Positions 25,908-34,309 of a stretch of 64,000 nucleotides of DNA are shown here, piece after piece. Made by a program: the position numbers and the translations under genes. The stretch lies in assembly GCA_024653485.1 (NCBI GenBank), contig JANLFY010000001.1:77517-141516 (forward strand), given 5' to 3'. A model generated the notes under the pieces. It saw nothing but the letters and a program-made list of their open reading frames with translations, did not search any database and had not been told where the DNA came from. The stretch's first letter is position 1. Each line of letters opens with the position of its first letter. This stretch comes from Bacillota bacterium (GTDB lineage: Bacteria; Bacillota; SHA-98; UBA4971).

Positions 25908-27098
25908 ATGAACGCACCGGCTATGGGCGACTCACGTTCAAGAGGGATCATCGCCACGTACGCCGACCATCTCCCGAAGGTGGATCCAGCCGCCGTGATC
26001 ACGCTGGGAGAAGGCGGGACTCCACTCATCGAGGCCCGCGCAGTATCAGCTGCGGTGATGGAGGCCCAATGGCACGCACGCGCCGAGGTGGGAAGGAACG
26101 CAGCTCGGGCGGAAGAGGCCGTCCCGCCCTTCTCGGCAGGAGACGACGTCTTGCGCGTGTACCTCAAGTACGAAGGGCTGAACCCCACCGGGTCATTCAA
26201 GGATAGAGGTATGGCTTACGCCGTGAGCAAGGCTCGGGAAGCCGGTTACCGGATAGGGGTTTGCGCGTCTACGGGCAACACCTCAGCCTCAGCCGCAGCC
26301 TATTGTGTGAGGGCAGGGATCCGGCCGGTGGTCATCATCCCTGAATCCGCCGTTGCCGCCGGGAAGCTGGCTCAGGCAGTAGCCCATGGGGCGGCGGTCG
26401 TGGCCGTCCGAGGCAACTTCGATCAGGCCCTTGCGGTGGTGCGGGAGCTCGTGGCGCGTCACCGGATCGCGCTTCTCAACTCCCTCAATCCCGATCGCAT
26501 CGAGGGACAGAAGACCGCTGCCTTCGAAGTGTGTGATCAGCTAGGGGGACGGGCGCCAGACTATCTGGCGATTCCGGTGGGAAACGCGGGCAACATCACA
26601 GCGTACTGGAGAGGCTTTCGCGAGTACAGGGAGAGCGGAAAGATCCCGTCGCTGCCTCGCATGATCGGATTCCAGGCTGCAGGGGCCGCTCCCCTAGTGG
26701 AGGGTAGGCCTGTGGACCGACCGCAGACGGTCGCCACGGCTATAAGGATAGGCAACCCGGCGAGCTGGAAAGGCGCGATCGCGGCCAGAGACGAGTCGGG
26801 CGGCCTGATAGACAGCGTGACTGACGATGAGATCCTCAGTGCGTGCCGGCTGCTGGCGGCGAGAGAGGGGGTCCTCGTGGAGCCCGCGTCGGCGGCGTCG
26901 GTTGCGGGCGTGATCAGGCTGGCGCGCAGGGGCTATTTCTTGGGCAAAGGTCACGCGACGGTCGTGTGCGTCCTTACCGGCCATGGATTGAAGGATCCCG
27001 AAGCCATGATGCGGCTGGGGGAGTCGCCTCTCTTGACAGAACCTGACATGACTTCGGTAGAGCGCGTTCTCGCCGCGGCTGGCGTCAGGCTTGGCTGA
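25908..27098 (+). CDS. thrC: Threonine synthase
   Basis: PLP enzyme converting O-phosphohomoserine to threonine. ATG 25908 behind GGAGGG gives 396 residues. The PLP lysine lies in NPTGSFKDRGM. Also visible are the phosphate-binding ASTGNTSASAAAYC and PVGNAGNITAYWRGF, and the C-terminal VEPASAASVAG. The early segment carries an insert (about residues 50-75, AVMEAQWHARAEVGRNAARAEE) longer than usual. thrB follows after 215 bases in the same direction. The gene's own promoter is the extended -10 at 25846. Confidence 0.93.
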   Translation: MNAPAMGDSRSRGIIATYADHLPKVDPAAVITLGEGGTPLIEARAVSAAVMEAQWHARAEVGRNAARAEEAVPPFSAGDDVLRVYLKYEGLNPTGSFKDRGMAYAVSKAREAGYRIGVCASTGNTSASAAAYCVRAGIRPVVIIPESAVAAGKLAQAVAHGAAVVAVRGNFDQALAVVRELVARHRIALLNSLNPDRIEGQKTAAFEVCDQLGGRAPDYLAIPVGNAGNITAYWRGFREYRESGKIPSLPRMIGFQAAGAAPLVEGRPVDRPQTVATAIRIGNPASWKGAIAARDESGGLIDSVTDDEILSACRLLAAREGVLVEPASAASVAGVIRLARRGYFLGKGHATVVCVLTGHGLKDPEAMMRLGESPLLTEPDMTSVERVLAAAGVRLG

Positions 27099-27313
27099 AC
27101 ACCTGTGCCAATGGAGTCGGCGGTCCGCGGTCGTGCGGCTCGTGTCTGCCGCGTGCGCCCTCGCCTGCGTGATGATTGTGCCCGTGGATGCATCAAGTGG
27201 CCGTGGACACGAAACGATGGCCCAGCGAGAAGAGAACGTCGAAAGGTCGGAAACACGTCTTCGGATCAACGGAAGCAAGCCTCACGAGAAGGAAGTAGGC
27301 GAGAGGGAAGGCG

Positions 27314-28333
27314 ATGTTCGTGGCAACTTCTGTCGAAGTCTTCGTGCCGGCATCAGTGGCGAACCTCGGCCCGGGTTTCGACGCCGTGGGCATGGCCCTC
27401 GAGATATTCAACGTGGTCAGGATGGGTACCGCCCCTACCGGCCTCGAGATCACCGTCCTCGGGGACGATGGGGATCAGCCGGCCGACCGGACCAATCTCG
27501 TGGCCAGATCAGCAGTCGCCTTATTCGAGGAAGCAGGGCTGGTCGTGCCGGGGCTCCGCATTCACGTGAACCAGGCGATCCCGGTGTCGCGAGGTCTTGG
27601 TTCCAGCGCCGCCGCCATCGTGGCGGGGCTCGTGGGCGCCAACGCCCTCGCGGGTTTTCCTCTTTCCAAGGACGCCTTGCTCGAGCTGGCTGTCGAGATC
27701 GAAGGCCACCCTGACAACGTGGCCGCCGCGCTCTTCGGCGGCTTCGTGGTAAGCGTTTCCGACGGCAATCGGCCTCCGTGTCATCTCAGGCTCGACGTCC
27801 CTGGGAGTCTTCACGTGGTGGTCGCCATACCCGACCTCCACGTGTCAACGGAGCTCGCCCGAAGCATCCTCCCCGAAAGCGTGACGCTGGCGGACGCTGT
27901 GCACAACATAGGCCGCGTGGCTCTCCTCGTGGGAGCCATCGCGTGTGGCCGGCTCGACTTTCTATCCGCTGCTATGTCGGACAGGCTTCACCAGCCCTAT
28001 CGCGCGAATCTGGTGCCAGGTCTAGACAACGTGCTTGTTGCAGCGACTCGGGCAGGGGCTCTCGGGGCCGCACTGAGCGGCTCGGGTCCGTCGGTCGTTG
28101 CCTTTGCCCGCACCAACCCCCATAGCGTGGCGGAAGCCATGCTAGAGGCGTTCGGCGCCAGCGGGGTAGCGTGCCGAACCGTCGTGACCCGCGTCTGCCC
28201 ACGAGGTGCGGTCGTGGTCGAGGACCCGGAAGCGTCCGGGGAAGAGCCGCTATTCGGGGGCGCTGAGTCGTGCTCACCAACTGACCGTTGTTCGTCGGAC
28301 TCCGCGAGAGCGAGCGCGTCCCGAAGATGGTAA
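27314..28333 (+). CDS. thrB: Homoserine kinase
   Basis: GHMP-family kinase making O-phosphohomoserine for ThrC. The 339-residue product starts at ATG 27314 (GAGAGGGAAGG upstream) with the expected VPASVANLGPGFDAVGMAL, the ATP loop PVSRGLGSSAAAIVAG and the C-terminal GALGAALSGSGPSVVAF. It is about 30 residues longer than typical owing to a Ser/Ala-rich tail after residue 305. The 215-bp gap after thrC contains no recognised gene. Confidence 0.94.
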   Translation: MFVATSVEVFVPASVANLGPGFDAVGMALEIFNVVRMGTAPTGLEITVLGDDGDQPADRTNLVARSAVALFEEAGLVVPGLRIHVNQAIPVSRGLGSSAAAIVAGLVGANALAGFPLSKDALLELAVEIEGHPDNVAAALFGGFVVSVSDGNRPPCHLRLDVPGSLHVVVAIPDLHVSTELARSILPESVTLADAVHNIGRVALLVGAIACGRLDFLSAAMSDRLHQPYRANLVPGLDNVLVAATRAGALGAALSGSGPSVVAFARTNPHSVAEAMLEAFGASGVACRTVVTRVCPRGAVVVEDPEASGEEPLFGGAESCSPTDRCSSDSARASASRRW

Positions 28334-28416
28334 CGGCTGTTGGCGCGGATGCGGGAACGCTTCCTCAGAGGTCGGGGTTCCGGCGGTTCCAAGACTACTC
28401 AGCCGCGTTCCGTGCC

Positions 28417-29481
28417 TCATCTGACTGCCGGTGGGCCTGTGGTCTCGCCCAGCGTCAATTGGGCTGAGAGCCGCACAGACCGGGGTCTGGCTTTCGGATC
28501 GCGCACTCTCTCGAGCAAAAGCTCAGCAGCTATCGAGCCCATCTCCGCTGCGGGCTGTGTTACTGCGCTGATGCGCGGCACGGTCACGGTGTTTGGGGCA
28601 TCGAACCCAAGCACCGAGACGTCGGTGCCGGGCGCAAGGCCCAGTGTGTTCAAGCAACGGATTACGAGCATGGCGCTCTGATAGTCAAAGCAAAAGAGGG
28701 CAGTCGGCGGCTCCTCGAGCTTCAGGAGTCGCTCCACTATCCCGGCGAGTTCACGATGGGCCGCTACCGGGCTCGCCGTGAGGTCTTGTGTGCGATCGAA
28801 GTACCCGTTCTCCCTGATGAGCGCCGACAAAGACACCAATAGATCGGAACGGGGCTGGAGATCGTGGAGCTTGAGCCCGTTCTGGAAGCCGCGCAAGCGT
28901 TCTCTGTTGACGTCGCTTTCGAAGTCTATGGAGATCACGCCGATATTGCGGTGTCCGAGCTCGGTCAGGTGATCGACTCCGAGCATGGCCGCTCCTGCGT
29001 TGTCCACTTCCACGAGAGATATCTTTGGCTCCCCAAGGGGGGATTCGATGGCCACGACAGGGATTCCGGCGCGCACGGCATCATGGATCGTCCTTCGGTT
29101 TGCCACGTAGTTCACGATGATGCCGTCCACTCGGTGACGGATGAGCCTCCGCAGGTAGTCGGCTTCGCGCTCGGACGCAAGCGTCGTGTCACACAGGAAA
29201 AGGCCGATTCCCTCGCGATACAGCACCCTCTCGGCCCCGCGCGCCACGTTCATGAAGAACTCGTTGGTGATGGCGGGCACCATGTAGCCGACGAGATAGG
29301 ATCGCTTGGTGTACAGGCTCCTCGCTGCGAGGTTCGGTTCGAACCCGAGTTCCGCCATTGCCTTGAGGACCCGCTGGCGCGTCTCTTCGCTGACTTTGGG
29401 GACGTTGTTCACCACGTTAGAGACGGTCGTGTGCGAGACCCCGGCCTTCCTTGCAACATCTCGAATGGTTGCCGCCATCAT
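28417..29481 (-). CDS. LacI-family transcriptional repressor of the alpha-glucan locus
   Basis: DNA-binding repressor, 354 residues from ATG 29481 (AAAGGAG six bases upstream; a start at 29502 is less likely). The N-terminal helix-turn-helix and hinge are clear: TIRDVARKAGVSHTTVSNVVNNVPKVSEETRQRVLKAMAELGFEPNLAARSL. The periplasmic-binding-protein-like sensor domain follows. Its gene is divergent from the GH15/ABC/GH66 locus, and two similar operator sequences lie just downstream of its own and the locus promoter, so it probably represses both and is released by an alpha-glucoside. Ligand identity is inferred from context. Confidence 0.92.
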   Translation of the reverse strand: MMAATIRDVARKAGVSHTTVSNVVNNVPKVSEETRQRVLKAMAELGFEPNLAARSLYTKRSYLVGYMVPAITNEFFMNVARGAERVLYREGIGLFLCDTTLASEREADYLRRLIRHRVDGIIVNYVANRRTIHDAVRAGIPVVAIESPLGEPKISLVEVDNAGAAMLGVDHLTELGHRNIGVISIDFESDVNRERLRGFQNGLKLHDLQPRSDLLVSLSALIRENGYFDRTQDLTASPVAAHRELAGIVERLLKLEEPPTALFCFDYQSAMLVIRCLNTLGLAPGTDVSVLGFDAPNTVTVPRISAVTQPAAEMGSIAAELLLERVRDPKARPRSVRLSAQLTLGETTGPPAVR

Positions 29482-29631
29482 GGCCACTCCTTTGTCTGCC
29501 ATTCCAGGCCGTGCCCACGTGACTTAGACCGCACACGTGACGTGAACCCCGACAGCGTTGCTTTGGGAACGGGCACCGCCGTCTTCAGGAGACCTGGCCG
29601 GCTGCCAGGTGGATGAGCTCACATCCTGGCG

Positions 29632-29645
29632 TTGCACGGTAAACA
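29632..29645 (+). promoter_or_regulatory. Putative LacI-type operator at the repressor's own promoter
   Basis: TTGCACGGTAAACA matches the second site (29867) at 12 of 14 positions. It lies 13 bases downstream of the lacI -10, where a bound repressor would block its own transcription. Confidence 0.6.
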
Positions 29646-29658
29646 CATCGATACTTCA

Positions 29659-29687
29659 ATTCTATACCACCTCATTCATGCCGTCAA
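29659..29687 (-). promoter_or_regulatory. Promoter of the lacI-family gene
   Basis: On the minus strand TTGACG (29687-29682), a 17-base spacer and TAGAAT (29664-29659) give a good sigma-A-type promoter reading into the repressor gene. Confidence 0.75.
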
Positions 29688-29828
29688 TGACGTTGGCGCC
29701 GCTATCGGCTTGGCATTGCCCGAACCGGATTCGAACTGCGTCTGGTGGATCGTCTCAGCGTAGCGAGGCCGTGTAGCAAGCCACGCGTTGATGGCTCCAT
29801 GTGGCATTCCAGGTCGCGCTCGAAGGAC

Positions 29829-29857
29829 TTGACAGGCAGATCCACTCATGGTACACT
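29829..29857 (+). promoter_or_regulatory. Promoter of the GH15/ABC/GH66 locus
   Basis: TTGACA (29829-29834), a 17-base spacer and TACACT (29852-29857), preceded by TG in the extended position. This is the best consensus promoter in the window, and a repressor site begins 9 bases after it. Confidence 0.85.
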
Positions 29858-29866
29858 CAAGGTAAG

Positions 29867-29880
29867 TTGACCGGTAAACA
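29867..29880 (+). promoter_or_regulatory. Putative LacI-type operator of the glucan locus
   Basis: TTGACCGGTAAACA has the near-palindromic core TTgACCGGTaAA with a central CG, typical of LacI/CcpA-family sites. It overlaps the expected transcription start of the promoter at 29829. Confidence 0.7.
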
Positions 29881-29961
29881 GCATGGAAACCGATCCGGGC
29901 TCCGCTTTCTTGCGAGTTGCAAGTCGCGTATCGAGGTCCGCCGACCGAGGTCGGGCTGGAA

Positions 29962-29991
29962 CTAGAAACGATCTCACTAGAAACGATCTCA
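29962..29991 (+). repeat. Perfect 15-bp tandem duplication in the GH15 leader
   Basis: CTAGAAACGATCTCA occurs twice in direct succession, ending 15 bases before the GH15 start codon and abutting its ribosome site. Confidence 0.85.
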
Positions 29992-30006
29992 AAGGGTGGG
30001 GAGTCA

Positions 30007-31146
30007 ATGCCAGACCTGCGTGAGCGAAGCATCGAAATCATCCGCCGCAACCAAGCGCCGAGCGGTGCATACGTGGCCTGTCCGCACTTCGCTCCTTACA
30101 GGTTCTGCTGGCTGCGGGACGGTACCTTCACCGCGTACGCCATGGACCGGGCGGGCCAACACGACTCCGCTCGCCGGTTCTACCTTTGGGTGGGCTCGGT
30201 CCTGCGTCAGGGAGCCGCGCGAGTGGACCGTATAGCCCGCGTCGTGGAGCAGGGGGGCACCCCTTCCTCGAAGGACATGCTCCCTACGCGCTACCGGCTG
30301 GATGGAGCTCCGGAGGACGACTCCTGGCCCAACTTCCAGTTGGACGGATACGGGACTTGGCTGTGGGGCCTTGCCCAACACGTGCGGATGACAGGCGATG
30401 TCGGGCTGGTAGATAGGCTCAACGACTGCGTAAGCCTTACTCTCAGGTACATCTCTCTTTGTTGGAGGATGCCCAACTACGATTGTTGGGAGGAGTTCGG
30501 CGATCGGCTCCATCCCGCCACCCTGGCTTGCTTATACGGAGGGCTGACGGCCGCACGGAATCTCGTCAAGCAGGACGAAGCGGAGAAGGCCACCAGACTA
30601 GCGGGAGACATCCGCGACTACATACTGAGAAACGGCGTGCTGGACCGTGGCGCGTTCGGAAGACGGTTCGCGAAGTCCGTAGGAAACTCAAGCATAGACG
30701 CGAGCCTTCTGTGGCTTGCCGTGCCTTTCGCTGCCGTGGATCCGGTCGACCCGATCATGATATGCACAGTGGATGAGATCGAGCGACACCTCTACCATCG
30801 AGGAGTCCACCGCTACCCAGAGGACACCTACTACGGCGGTGGTGAGTGGCCGCTCCTGGCATGTTGGCTCGGCTGGTACTATTGCCTAACGGGACGGCCC
30901 AGCCTTGCCGCGCCGATTCTGGATTGGGTCGAGGGCTGCGCAGACGAACGCGGCGAGCTTCCGGAGCAGGTGAGCGACCACGTGAACGACCCAGAATACG
31001 TGGGCGTATGGGTGGAGCGCTGGGGTCCGGTGGCCAGGCCCTTGCTTTGGTCCCACGCAATGTACCTGGTTCTGTCGCACGAAGTTGCGGAACTTGATGG
31101 AAGGGATACGGACGCTTCGGCACTGAGGCTCGTGTCAAGGGGGTGA
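30007..31146 (+). CDS. GH15-family alpha-glucosidase (glucoamylase/glucodextranase type)
   Basis: An (alpha/alpha)6-barrel enzyme that would release glucose from alpha-glucan ends. ATG 30007 gives 379 residues without a signal peptide, so it acts in the cytoplasm on imported oligosaccharides. GH15 signatures are FCWLRDGTFTAYAMDRAG, NFQLDGYGTWLWGLAQH, CWEEFGDRLHP with the likely acid Glu, PEDTYYGGGEWPLLACWL and LPEQV with the likely base Glu. The N-terminal beta-sandwich of most bacterial GH15 enzymes is absent; only the catalytic domain remains. First gene of the LacI-controlled locus, followed by a separate glucodextranase C-type protein. Specificity for alpha-1,6 links is inferred from the neighbours. 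Confidence 0.88.
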   Translation: MPDLRERSIEIIRRNQAPSGAYVACPHFAPYRFCWLRDGTFTAYAMDRAGQHDSARRFYLWVGSVLRQGAARVDRIARVVEQGGTPSSKDMLPTRYRLDGAPEDDSWPNFQLDGYGTWLWGLAQHVRMTGDVGLVDRLNDCVSLTLRYISLCWRMPNYDCWEEFGDRLHPATLACLYGGLTAARNLVKQDEAEKATRLAGDIRDYILRNGVLDRGAFGRRFAKSVGNSSIDASLLWLAVPFAAVDPVDPIMICTVDEIERHLYHRGVHRYPEDTYYGGGEWPLLACWLGWYYCLTGRPSLAAPILDWVEGCADERGELPEQVSDHVNDPEYVGVWVERWGPVARPLLWSHAMYLVLSHEVAELDGRDTDASALRLVSRG

Positions 31147-31241
31147 ATGAGAGGAAACGCGATGCAATCAGGGGGTCTGTGCAGGGAGTCGGGCAGTGCA
31201 GACAGAAGACATACTGTGACGCCAGGGAGGGATACGAGACC

Positions 31242-32033
31242 ATGCGACAGAGGTTGAGTGTTGTCATGCTCGTCGCGCTCATCGTGTTACTGGGTGTATC
31301 CACTGCGGAGGGAACCGAGGCGCCTGTTTCGTCGCTTACAGATCCGGTGGACGATGATTATGGACCAGGGACGTATGTCTACCCGACGAACTCCGTTTTC
31401 TTCCCGGGGGCATTCGACATCGTGAAATTCGAGGTGTACAAGGAAGCCGACGAGGCGCGGTTCGAGATCACCCTGGCCAAGCCCATCGCGAACCCTTGGG
31501 GCGGTCCGAACGGCGTCAGTGTGGAGATGTTCCACATCTACGTGGACAGCGAGAAGTCTTCGGGATTTGCCGAGTGTGTGCCCGGGGCCAACGTGGCGTT
31601 CGCGGAAGACTCCCTCTGGGACAAGGCAGTGCTCTGTGAGGGAGGGTGGGGCACCGAGGTCGAGGACATCATGGCGGGGCTTGTGGACGACGAGATGCGA
31701 TCGTGCATACACGTGGCGAAGAAGGCGAGCGTTGTCGGGAATACCATAAGGATTTGGGTCCCACTTTCGTGGCTGGGGACGCCGTCTCCAGGTTGGGGGT
31801 ACCAGGTCCTCCTCATGGGGCAGGAAGGCAGCAAAGACGTGATGGATGGTATCAAGGTTCGGAGGGTTCTCCGTGAGAGGACGGAGTGGCAATTCGGAGG
31901 GAGCGACGAAAGCGGGTACCACCCGAATGTCCTGGACATGCTGACCAAGCCTGGGGTGGACCAGAGGGCGATTCTGAGCTCATATAGCAAGGACAAGGAC
32001 ACGTTCGCGATCGTTTCTCATGTCTACCCGTGA
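31242..32033 (+). CDS. Secreted protein with glucodextranase C-terminal-type module
   Basis: 263 residues from ATG 31242 (GGGAGGG upstream), with a signal peptide (VVMLVALIVLLGVSTAEG). Nearly the whole mature protein matches the pattern of the C-terminal module of glucodextranases and related pullulanases: DPVDDDYGPGTYVYPTNSVFFPGAFDIVKFEV, IANPWGGPNGVSVEMFHIYVD and IWVPLSWLG...GWGYQVLLMGQEG. In known enzymes this module is attached to a GH15 or GH13 catalytic domain; here it is a free-standing gene. It probably binds glucan or the cell surface outside the inner membrane. The upstream in-frame extension to 31143 overlaps the GH15 stop and is not favoured. Confidence 0.82.
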   Translation: MRQRLSVVMLVALIVLLGVSTAEGTEAPVSSLTDPVDDDYGPGTYVYPTNSVFFPGAFDIVKFEVYKEADEARFEITLAKPIANPWGGPNGVSVEMFHIYVDSEKSSGFAECVPGANVAFAEDSLWDKAVLCEGGWGTEVEDIMAGLVDDEMRSCIHVAKKASVVGNTIRIWVPLSWLGTPSPGWGYQVLLMGQEGSKDVMDGIKVRRVLRERTEWQFGGSDESGYHPNVLDMLTKPGVDQRAILSSYSKDKDTFAIVSHVYP

Positions 32034-32211
32034 TCCTGTCGCATCGGGAGGGGCCCGGGGCAGGCCATCGTGACCGGGCGCGATCGGCTCAAACGTCCGA
32101 AGCGCTGGCCCCGCCCCCTCCCGCTGGCTCCGCTGCCCTAGCCGCGGACGGAGTTCGCCGCCTCCGCGCAGAGTTAGACGGGGAGATACAGCGGGACGGA
32201 GGTGAACCTGA

Positions 32212-32850
32212 GTGCGAAGGGCTTTACTGAATGCTGTGTGCGTTCTCTTGGCGCTCGCGGCTTCGTGCAGCGTGGCACGAGCCGCCCAGACGAGCACGAC
32301 CTACACGCTGGTGAACCTCGACGACTACTTCAACAACGATGGTATCTCATGGGACCACGACCCCATCGACGGCGACCTCGATTTTGGCTGGATGTCCCTT
32401 CCCGCGGAGCAACTCGCGCGGGCAGGACAGGCGGCGCGTCTCCGTGGGGTGTACTTCGTATTCCCGCCGACGGAGGACGGCCGCGACAACAACATAGTCT
32501 GTTACAACCAAGTCGTGAAAGTTCCGGCGACCCGTTGCGTGGCCCTGCACATGCTCGTCACGTCCATATCCGGGACGAGGAGGGCGGCGTTCAACATCAC
32601 CTACGTGGACGGGTCCAGTTCGACCGTCTCGCAGCGCATCCCTGACATGAAGGGCGCTCCCGGGTTCGGCGGCTACGTTGGAGTGGAGACGGATCACAAG
32701 CATTCCTCTGAAGGAGACGTGACGCCTGGAGGAAGACTGTATGTGTTCTCCTTCAAGACCGACCCGGCGCGGGAGGTTGTGTCCGTGACTCTGCCCGAGG
32801 AGCCAGCCATCAGGGTATTCGCCATCACTCTGCAGTCAGCTGAGGAATAG
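32212..32850 (+). CDS. Secreted beta-rich protein of unknown function
   Basis: No family recognised. The 212-residue product starts at GTG 32212 behind GGAGGTGA. It has a signal peptide (LLNAVCVLLALAASCSVARA|A) and a mature part that looks like a beta-sandwich: YTLVNLDDYFNNDGISWDHDPIDGDLDFGWMSLPAEQL, then DNNIVCYNQVVKVPATRCVALHMLVTSISGTRRAAFNITYVDGSS-like strands with two cysteines. It lies between the glucodextranase C-type gene and the ABC binding protein, so an extracytoplasmic carbohydrate-binding role is plausible but unproven. Confidence 0.7.
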   Translation: MRRALLNAVCVLLALAASCSVARAAQTSTTYTLVNLDDYFNNDGISWDHDPIDGDLDFGWMSLPAEQLARAGQAARLRGVYFVFPPTEDGRDNNIVCYNQVVKVPATRCVALHMLVTSISGTRRAAFNITYVDGSSSTVSQRIPDMKGAPGFGGYVGVETDHKHSSEGDVTPGGRLYVFSFKTDPAREVVSVTLPEEPAIRVFAITLQSAEE

Positions 32851-32873
32851 GTTCCCGACGGGAGGGAATTGTC

Positions 32874-34166
32874 GTGAGACAGATCCTTCGGCTCGTGACT
32901 TTGACCTTGTGCGCGAGTTTGCTTGCAACGATCATGACGGGTCAAGCGGCTTTCGCGGGACGCGCTTCCGTCGAGATCGCGTTTTGGCACGATTGGACCG
33001 GGGAAGGTGGAGACGGTGTAGTCGCTGTGGTGGACGCGTTCAACAAGTCCCAGTCGAGCATAGTCGTCAAGCCCACCGTCACACCCGATCTGGGGACCAA
33101 GCTGCTGGCGTCGGTGGCCGGGAAAGTTCCGCCTGACGTGGTCCTCTTCGATAGATACATGACCGGACAGTACGCGTCTCGTGATGCCTTGACTCCCCTC
33201 GACTCGTACATCGCAAGGGACAAGGTGGATCCGAGTGCATTCTTCGAGGCTTGCTGGAACGAGACTGTATACCGGGGCAAGACATACAGCATTCCTTTCG
33301 AAACGAACTCTCGCGTCCTCATGTACAACAAGAGGCTGTTCAAAGAGGCAGGGCTCGATCCCTCGAAACCCCCGAAGACCTGGGACGATCTCGTGCGCTA
33401 CTCAAAAGCGCTCACTAAACGGGATGAGAAAGGCAGGCTCGTGCAAGTAGGCTTCGTGCCGATATGGAACGGCGTATCGCTGATCCACTACCTGTGGCAG
33501 GCAGGAGGGGAAGTGTTCAACTCCGATGCCACCGAGGTTGCGTTCAACGGGCCCGAGGGCACAAAGGCGTTGGAATGGGTCGTGTCCCTGGTCGACTACT
33601 ACGGGTACGACAACCTTGTGAGCTTGGCGGCGGGTTTCGGCAGCCACTTGTCGGATCCATTCTACACAGGCAAAGTGGCTATGAAATCCGAAGGGTGCTG
33701 GATGCTGAGCGACATGCGGAAGTACGCGCCGAAGCTGGTCGCGGATGACCTGGGAATCGCTCCGCTTCCTCAAGACAAGGTTCGGGCGACCATAGCAGGG
33801 GGATTCTCCCTTGTCATCCCGAAGGGAGCCCGAAACGCCGACGCCGCATGGGAATTCATCAAGTTCGCGGTGAGCAAGGACGCGCAGGTTCTATTCGCGC
33901 GCAAGGTGGGCACGATCCCCGCTCTGAAGGCAGCCGCCCTTGATCCGCAAGTCGCGGGCGAGCCTCTCCTCAAGCCGTTCATCGATGCGATGGAGCACGC
34001 ACGGTACAGGCCGGTGCACCCCGCGTTTCCCGAAGTCGAATCTTACATCTACCAAGCGGTCGACAAGGCCGTTCACGGGGAGATGTCACCGAAAGCTGCT
34101 CTGGAATGGGCTGCAAGCAGGGCACAGAAGGTGCTTGACAGGTACAACAAGCACCTTGGACGGTAG
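32874..34166 (+). CDS. ABC sugar-binding protein (family 1, MalE type)
   Basis: Periplasmic receptor for the sugar transporter encoded next. 430 residues from GTG 32874. A signal peptide ends near AFA|GRA and has no lipobox, so the mature protein should be soluble. Typical features: VEIAFWHDWTGEGGDGVVAVVDAFNKSQ, KVPPDVVLFDRYMTGQYA, YSIPFETNSRVLMYNKRLFKEAGLDPSKPPKTWDDL and a late VIPKGARNADAAWEFIKFA. The flanking GH15, GH66 and LacI genes suggest isomalto- or other alpha-glucan oligosaccharides as ligand. Confidence 0.93.
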   Translation: MRQILRLVTLTLCASLLATIMTGQAAFAGRASVEIAFWHDWTGEGGDGVVAVVDAFNKSQSSIVVKPTVTPDLGTKLLASVAGKVPPDVVLFDRYMTGQYASRDALTPLDSYIARDKVDPSAFFEACWNETVYRGKTYSIPFETNSRVLMYNKRLFKEAGLDPSKPPKTWDDLVRYSKALTKRDEKGRLVQVGFVPIWNGVSLIHYLWQAGGEVFNSDATEVAFNGPEGTKALEWVVSLVDYYGYDNLVSLAAGFGSHLSDPFYTGKVAMKSEGCWMLSDMRKYAPKLVADDLGIAPLPQDKVRATIAGGFSLVIPKGARNADAAWEFIKFAVSKDAQVLFARKVGTIPALKAAALDPQVAGEPLLKPFIDAMEHARYRPVHPAFPEVESYIYQAVDKAVHGEMSPKAALEWAASRAQKVLDRYNKHLGR

Positions 34167-34232
34167 CTGTCTGATGTGCGTTGGAAGGCATGGCTCGCTG
34201 CGAACTACCGCGGTCGCGCTTGCGAGGGCTGT

Positions 34233-34280
34233 GCCGCAGATACCGGAGAGGCGCAAGCCGCGGATACCGGAAAGGCGCGA
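34233..34280 (+). repeat. Imperfect 24-bp tandem duplication
   Basis: Two adjacent 24-bp units (34233-34256 and 34257-34280) match at 21 of 24 positions; the core is GATACCGGAGAGGCGC. They lie between the binding-protein gene and the first permease, before the preferred start at 34310. Confidence 0.75.
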
Positions 34281-34309
34281 CGGGACTTGATGGTGAGGGG
34301 ACACGGACG

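Noticed and set aside
29709-29745. tRNA T-arm-like sequence (GTTCGAATCC on the minus strand)
   Set aside because: Flanking bases do not form the T-stem, acceptor stem or anticodon arm; it lies in the lacI/GH15 spacer by chance.
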